Shown here piece by piece: positions 57,820 to 64,000 of a DNA stretch of 64,000 nucleotides. A program made the position numbers and the translations under genes. This DNA comes from Capitulum mitella (Eukaryota; Arthropoda; Thecostraca; Pollicipedomorpha; Pollicipedidae), in assembly GCA_030062745.1 (NCBI GenBank), contig CP099850.1, positions 1,426,001 through 1,490,000 on the forward strand, read 5' to 3'. Position 1 is the first letter of the stretch, and every line of letters starts with the position of its first letter. Below the pieces are notes generated by a model that had not been told where the DNA came from, searched no databases, and was given only the letters and a program-made list of their open reading frames with translations.

Positions 57820-60800
57820 AACTTCAGATGCCTCGCTAGGGATGCTTGGTCTGAACCTCACTTGCTCACAACTCACAGGCCCCTGGTTCTCTTCATGATT
57901 CGACTTTGTTAACAACCGGCGCATCCACAGTTTAAATCGTTTATCGGCAGAGCAAGACCAATACCGCAAAAGTGTTTGTTACGCAGATAGTTCGTTGTAA
58001 AACAGTTACATCACCACGCATGCGTGAAACTGATTTGTTGTGTCATTCATCTGGAACGCGTGGGTCGCATTCACAGCTCGATATTGGCCATGGTGACTTC
58101 AAATAATCTCGGAATAGTACTCGATACTTCCAGGAACAGCAAGATTACACATAACACGATGTGGTTTGTTCATGATGCGTCATATTAGAGCGATCGATTG
58201 CTGTTTACCGAAGTGGACCAATGCGCTTGTAAATTCGGTGTTCGATAACATAAGCTTTATTTCTTTTTTCAAGATATCGAGCTGGTATTAATACAAAGAA
58301 ATAATGCAGTGTGACCAACGTTTGTTTGTCGAAGAAGTCTGAGATTTCTGAGATCATGATATGAGATCATGAGATCAGACTGAGATCATGAGCATTCGCC
58401 GACAAATTTTTGTGCATACATGGCTGAACAAGGCAGCTTGCTTAGCACTGATTACCTTTCGACGCGGGTTTTCTAGTTTCCATTTCCTCTTTCCTGCTTA
58501 TAGTTTGGATTGACGAGTTACATTGCTAAATAGAACCAGCTTAATCAACGTTTCAGCCATGGCTGACCACCTCTAAAATTTCAAGATTTAAGTCATCCTG
58601 AAGGCAAGTAGTAAGACGCCAGGTAGCAAACAGCAGCAGTTTTTATTTTTTTTTTTTTTTTTTACTGCTAGGCACTCTAGCAAAGGGCCACACTACTTGC
58701 TAAGTGATGCATTATGAAACAAGACATGTTCTGGAGGAGTCTCAGGACACCCTGGTTAGAACAAGGCAAATTTCTTGTAACAGTATGATACTTAGGTAAA
58801 CTTTACCTCAGTTTTCCATTGCCACGAATTGCTGTCCACAAACTGCTCACTGCCACAAAAAGATACCGAGGACAAACTCCTTGGCCTCTGGCGATGGCAC
58901 TGGCCTTTAACCGTGGACAGATGTTGGGCAAATTCCATGTCGTCATCGTCGCATTTGAACCTATGAGAAATATGTACCTAAGAGTCTCTTGGATGCCACC
59001 ATGCCTTTGGCTGCACAGTAAACTGAACTTTTGCCTACTGCGTTCTAAACTCTTTCAAAAATTCGTTGCAATTTTATTATTCGATGTTATGACATTCATT
59101 TTATGACGTGCACGTTCCACCGAAACTTGTCAGGGTTGGGGCGGGGAACCACGACAAATAAAACAAAACGGCAAGTTTGCTGGAGGGATCAGTACAGGAA
59201 ACCTTCCCCGAGCCGACATTGAACACTTGAAACTGGAAACCATGACTAAGCGGGGGAATACCCACCTCTTTAAAACGAGCAATCATTTAACGGATCGTTC
59301 AGCTTATACTTGGTTGGGAAGACTTACCTGCAAGTATGGGGATCTCCGCAGAAACGTTGGAGAGACTCGGGCCGTCCAGGTGAATATGAAGCTTCCATCC
59401 CTGCTTAAGGTGCCGCGCCACGCAACACAATGAAGGCAGAAAGTACGCGATGTTTGGCCAACGTTTTCCCGTTTGGTGAATACTTTTATACAGGGTGCAT
59501 AATTCTGATCTCCCATCGGTGCTTTAATCCAACAGGGGAACTTTCGAAGGTTGCGCGGGATTGGATTGGACACAGGCTGAGGGCCAATGGGCAAAAAGCC
59601 CATCACCCAGTCTGCAAAAAAAAACCTAAACAGCACCAGGTAGCAAGCGCTTGCAGACGGCAATATGTACTCGTAAACCGTAATTTTTAAAAGTTATTTG
59701 ACAAAGCTTCTCAGAACGGAATCATACTTTTTTCCTGATTCCTGTGTTCATTTTTAAAGAACAGAGGATTCGAATGGCCGTTTCGCTCCATGGTTCTCTT
59801 TAGCGTTCGCGATGAGAGCCTCATTTTAGAGCAAAATACGGTCTCACCTTTAGATTGGAAAACTCAAGCGAAAAAGATGAATAAATAAATAAAGGGCCGA
59901 AAATTACGGCGACCAGGCCATAGAAACAGCAAATCAACCAAGTTGCCGCATCGAATTCACCAGGCTTTTCATAAACTCAAGTTTAATCGTACATTGAACA
60001 ATCTCGTTTTCGATCATTTGCTATTTTGTCTAACTAGGTCTTGATGATGGTAGCGACATCTAAGTACAAGAATTAAAACTAGGTGTCAATGACCTGAAGT
60101 GAGTGCACCTCTGAAGTCATTAGGTAGAGTAAAATGTTTTAAACTCCCTTTGATATGAAATTGTGGCTATTATCTAATGACTCATTTGAGCACGAAGTTT
60201 TGGTTAATATCATGGAATGCATAGTTTAATGTAGTGTTGGCCCGCTTGAATATATGACATGAGAATGACATGCATAAAAATATGGCAAAATATCAGCAAG
60301 AAAAATTGCAATGGAGACATGGCTTATTTCTATCTGATATACTTAAACATAATCTCGGTGGGTGTGGGGATGCAGAATACGTGGCAATGCAGAAATTCAG
60401 AAACGCGGTACAAGAGCTTACATTTCTTGCGTTGCGGATCCCCCGCCCACAAAAGCCCGTGTACCGTAGCGTGGCATAAAGCGTCCTGAAACGATATATT
60501 TTGGGATAATGGTGTCCTTCCAGTTTGTGCGATGCCAGAATACTGGTGATCGTTGTTGGATTACTCTCTTTAAGGTTCTGATCTTGAGTGGCATAATCGA
60601 AAGAGTTAGCGCAAGGTGATTTGCTGCATTGGCTGCCTATGACGCGGCGAAATAACCAAGCGCAATGGTGGGGGGAGGGTGAAAGTTGTCCATGTATCAT
60701 TATTTTTGCGCATAACTTTCGCGTCAGTTACGCCAGGGCGCTGACATTGCGTCTACCTTCGGCTGAACTCCTAGCATATACTCTGCCATTCGAAATGACC

Positions 60801-61040
60801 AGATGGTCCATCGCTATCTTCACTGCGGACCAGTGAAATCGTGACGCCGGTCCCACGACCGATCCTGCGCGATGAATGTAGACACCTCAGAACCACGGTA
60901 ACCTAGTTCATGTCGCTGACGTCATTCAAGGTCACCTGCCAATTAGTAAAGACACACTTTCCTTTTTGTGGCAGGCCAACCAAAATGACCTCAGTTCGGT
61001 TTCTGGAGAATGCTTTTTTTACCTCGGCTGACCTCCGATG
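57820..61040. other. Downstream non-coding stretch
   Basis: It holds the peroxidase 3' UTR (end unknown), a TGAGATCATGA repeat (58345-58390), a T run at 58637-58662 (oligo-T, could be a minus-strand poly(A) tail), AATAAA at 59157, and AATAAATAAATAAA near 59881. No gene recognised. Confidence 0.5.
58637..58662 (-). repeat. Oligo-T run (poly(A) on the minus strand)
   Basis: About 24 T with one A inside. On the minus strand it could mark the tail of a retroposed sequence, but no coding or tRNA-like body was recognised beside it. Confidence 0.6.
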
Positions 61041-61049
61041 ACACCAGGT

Positions 61050-61939
61050 GGCTTGACCCGTCCCCGACTGAGGGACGGTTGACCGCCCTCCCAAGGTTTT
61101 CCCAAGACTGCAAGAGAACGAACAAACGTAGCGCCACGAAGCTTCGTGTACCTTTTGCTTGATCACTTTTACACATCGTGTCAAAGTTTTGACCTAAGGT
61201 CAAGTAAGGTGTCTGATCTAGGTCATGTCAAGCAAACCTATGTCCAGAAAATGTTAGCGGTTTGCAACTTGTTTGGAAAACATGATATCACAGTAATACT
61301 TTCAGGGTTTAGAGATCCTGACAGAGCCAGCAAATCTATCTCAGATTTTCCGGAGTTTTCAAGACATGTCATTTTTCAGAAACTGACGGAATTTCCCGAA
61401 ACATTTTTAGTGTACGATGATGCAGACATCTAGTTACCGTCAATGGGCAAAGTATCAACAACTTCTAGCCATTGACCTGAGGTCAGGTCACGAATAACTG
61501 TTTATGAGCCAAAATGCACCGCCGTCAAAATCAGCGACAGATTATTCAAAACGGGCAGAAAATTGCAGAACTGGTTCGCAGAGTTTCGAGTAATACCAGG
61601 AACTTTGAAAAGCTTCCGAAAACTGCATATTTCGAAAATAAACAGGCTCTCCCGAACAAAGTTCCGCCTGCTGTGTAGACTGACAACTCGTGAATTTTTT
61701 TTTTCGAAATTTAAACGTGAGAAACTACCACAAGAACCACTATAACTAGCAAATATTACATGGAAAGGCCTGTCTCGAAAGAAAAAGAAAAGCTAAAATT
61801 AGTTCCCGTTAATTTCACACCGCGTTCGGCTACGGTGTCCGTCGGCAGTCGGGCGAAAATCGCCGTGACTATAACTCAACGTTTCGGCGTAGATATTGAA
61901 CAAATCAGAGAAATTAGACGTGTATCGGCATCGGCGGAG
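61050..61939 (+). repeat. Dispersed repeat family R1, copy 3, left part
   Basis: Collinear with 31195-32130 (see R1 copy 2). It ends at ATCGGCATCGGCGGAG where element X begins; the rest resumes at 63159. Confidence 0.8.
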
Positions 61940-63158
61940 TAACCCTATTCCCGGAGGGCTAGACGGTACGGCCGATTCCCAGCAGGAGGGGGCGGATTCG
62001 CCTCCCCCCCCCCTGAGGTCTCGAGAACAACACATCCAATTTCATCGCAAGAAACGGCAATCGATTTACCATGACGTAAACTACACTTTTAAAACAGAAA
62101 TTTTCAAAATCCTCAAAGGGGTGGATACAGGGAGGCAAAATATCAAACTGGGGGTATTTTGAACTTCTTATAACTCCGTTGTTTATGTACCGATTTTGAT
62201 GAAATTGGCATGAATCGAGAGATTATAGATGGGACTTTTACCATTGATACACAAATTTGAAATTTTGAGAAAATTAATAGGCGTCTCCAGGGTTTTAAAA
62301 ACAGGAGGATTAGTTTTCCAACAACTGCATGAACAAAAGGGGTAAAAATACTTTTTTTGGCTTGTGCTAGTCGTGTTGTGCTAAAGAAGTACAAATCGTA
62401 TTACAATGGTTGTATATTGTTAGCATAGGCGGTGCCAGGGACATAGAAAAGGGGAACTGTCATGGTCACGTGCTCCTCAGATCAACTTGTGATCTTCGAC
62501 CTTAAATAACCTCCAGTGACCTTGGAGTTACTTGGAATGATCTCGTGTGCATTTAATATTATCTGTAAACGTTTTCAGTCATTTGAATTCACTATTTCAA
62601 AAACTTCATTTTACGGCTATTGTGATATAGGGTACGCGCACTGACATTTTAGGTCATAGCTCCGTCACCCAACCAGATATCAAGCTGAAACATAGTACAC
62701 AAGTAGAGGGCATCCTTCTAAGTCATATACATTCTGGGTTTGGCGTTTCAAAAGTAGCAACGAAATAATTATTATAAAGCCAAATTTTAATTTTTGACCT
62801 TGACCTGATCTAGTAAAGTGACCCCAGATGAACAGAATTGTATTTGCACGTTGCCCAACTATTTGGCTATAGATCCATTAGCAAATTTAAGTTCTTTCTT
62901 AAAAACGCTATTTTTGACAGTCATTTTCCTTTTACCCTCAACAGGGCCAAAAATGGCGCAAGACGCCTCCCAAGAACGTTGCCTGGCTCCGCCCCTGAGC
63001 AAAACAGAATTTCGAAATTTTGTCACAGTACGTAGAAAGAATAGGTAGGAAAAGTCACCACGTTTCGTGAAACTGCGTCAAAAAGCCTGGAATTGGCAAG
63101 AAAAAACCCGAGGGGGCCGATTCAGCCACACCCCCTTCTCCTGCCGGGAATAGGGTTA
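61940..63158 (+). mobile_element. Element X copy 2 (1.22 kb), inserted in R1 copy 3
   Basis: Same 15-bp inverted ends TAACCCTATTCCCGG, same left subterminal repeat, same length within 3 bp and same orientation as 38780-40001, with many internal matches (GATTTTGATGAAATTGGCATGAAT, AAGTACAAATCGTATTACAATG, TGTGATATAGGGTACGCGC). It carries a C run at 62003-62011. No transposase. Flanks are TA on both sides, but not TTAA. Confidence 0.85.
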
Positions 63159-63490
63159 TACCTGTTCGTTGGTGCCTTTATCTAGACTTAACTAATCATA
63201 CGCTTTGAGATCCAGGCTGCTTCTCGGTCCCATGCAGTTGGCTGTGAGAAAACATATATAGGGTGTAAATGGCCTAGATATTATCCAAATTAAAAATGAG
63301 ACCAGTTTCGAGCTCTACTTATCACGAGCTTTCCAATGGTGTGCTTATTTGTGCTTATTTTTATCGTGTGAGCAACCGTTCATGAGTTACAGGGGGACGG
63401 TCAACCGCCCCTCCCAAGTCGGGCGTGATCGGTGCCGAGTGCCAATAGCGCGCGGGTTAAATTCGTACTTGATTTATAGGTATATAAGGG
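63159..63490 (+). repeat. Dispersed repeat family R1, copy 3, right part
   Basis: It resumes with TACCTGTTCGTTGGTGCCTTTA, which aligns to TACCTGTTTATTGATGCCCTT in R1 copy 1 (minus strand, near 8280-8310) and to 32135-32440 in copy 2. Matching ends near 63480. Confidence 0.75.
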
Positions 63491-64000
63491 ACGGGTATCC
63501 TATCAACTGCCCACCAGCTTGTGCTGTGCTCCATTTTGGCAAAATGCAGTCATTTCAAATACTGACCTGGCTTGACCCCGACTGATATGGTCTGGGCCAA
63601 AATCGCCTTGCGGTGTGTGAGTTCACCATACGGATAAGGTTTCACGAAATTTGGTTACGATCCGTGTGGCAGATTTGGAAAAAGAAATTAGTGCTACTTT
63701 TTGGACGACTGACTTCATTTGAGCTCCATGGAACTGACCTAGGTCATTCCGTTCTTGAGAGTTCTAAGATCTAGACGTACACTCTCTTCCGCCAAACTTT
63801 TGCTGGAGTCGGTATAGTAGATCAGGAAGTGGCAAAATACGGGGTAAAATACGCTCTCCCCCTCCCCCACCCACCAGTGTGTAATTCTCACAGGGCCATC
63901 AGCGCGCGTATTCAGTCAACGGCAAAGGATGCAGCTGCCACGAAAACATATCTGCGAAAAACACCTTTGTAACTATGGGAGTAGCAGGCATGTGCCACGC
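63491..64000. other. non-coding stretch to the window edge
   Basis: A TATATAAGG lies at about 63480-63490, but no ATG plus donor of the kind seen at 10.4 and 45.3 kb follows. No gene recognised. Confidence 0.4.

Noticed and set aside
63480..63490. TATATAAGG like the two promoters
   Set aside because: No ATG at 98 bp with a following GTAAG donor; it lies at the edge of an R1 repeat.

Overview
The window looks like nuclear DNA of a metazoan, most probably an arthropod (crustacean or chelicerate more likely than insect, but this is weak). It has one clearly recognisable animal haem-peroxidase gene with spliced structure, TATA-type promoters, Penelope-like, APE-type non-LTR and Tc1-like transposon relics, TA microsatellites, and very low coding density. 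There are no operons, Shine-Dalgarno-led genes or phage features. The species cannot be told from the sequence alone.

Layout. 1-10 kb: non-coding DNA with dispersed repeats (R2 at 3.6-4.7 kb, R1 minus strand at 8.3-9.2 kb), a 17-bp-unit minisatellite (4.78-5.31 kb) and a decayed GC-rich coding block (5.32-5.87 kb). 10.37-10.49 kb: a TATA box and short first coding exon on the minus strand. 12.3-13.3 kb: a Penelope-like element relic. 14.0-14.7 kb: a reverse-transcriptase relic. 15-31 kb: mostly featureless, with two tRNA-derived sequences, a 22-bp degenerate minisatellite and a double hairpin. 31-40.5 kb: R1, R2 and a non-LTR retrotransposon on the minus strand split by a 1.22-kb terminal-inverted-repeat element (element X). 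45.3-57.8 kb: the peroxidase gene. 61-63.5 kb: a third R1 copy split by a second element X.

The main gene is a secreted haem peroxidase. I infer a TATA promoter at 45288, a first exon encoding only five residues (45386-45400, ending in a GTAAGC donor), a 7.6-kb intron and one giant second exon (53034-57816). That exon carries the signal-peptide core, a cysteine module, about 650 residues of Ser/Gly repeats, two more cysteine modules, a possible RRAR processing site and a complete peroxidase domain of about 570 residues. A one-base frameshift in a T run at 57291-57294 breaks the frame about 170 codons before the end. All catalytic residues that can be checked are present.

The most striking new pattern is that the minus-strand first exon at 10.4 kb has the same architecture as the peroxidase first exon: the same TATATAAG box, exactly the same 98-bp distance to the ATG, a five-codon exon of the form M-x-x-x-W, and a phase-0 GTAAG donor. 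This suggests a divergent pair of paralogous genes about 35 kb apart, with the partner's remaining exons not recognised to the left. Second, element X is seen at two places with matching ends, and comparison with uninterrupted R1 copies and with the interrupted retrotransposon frame gives natural 'empty sites' that show it moved.
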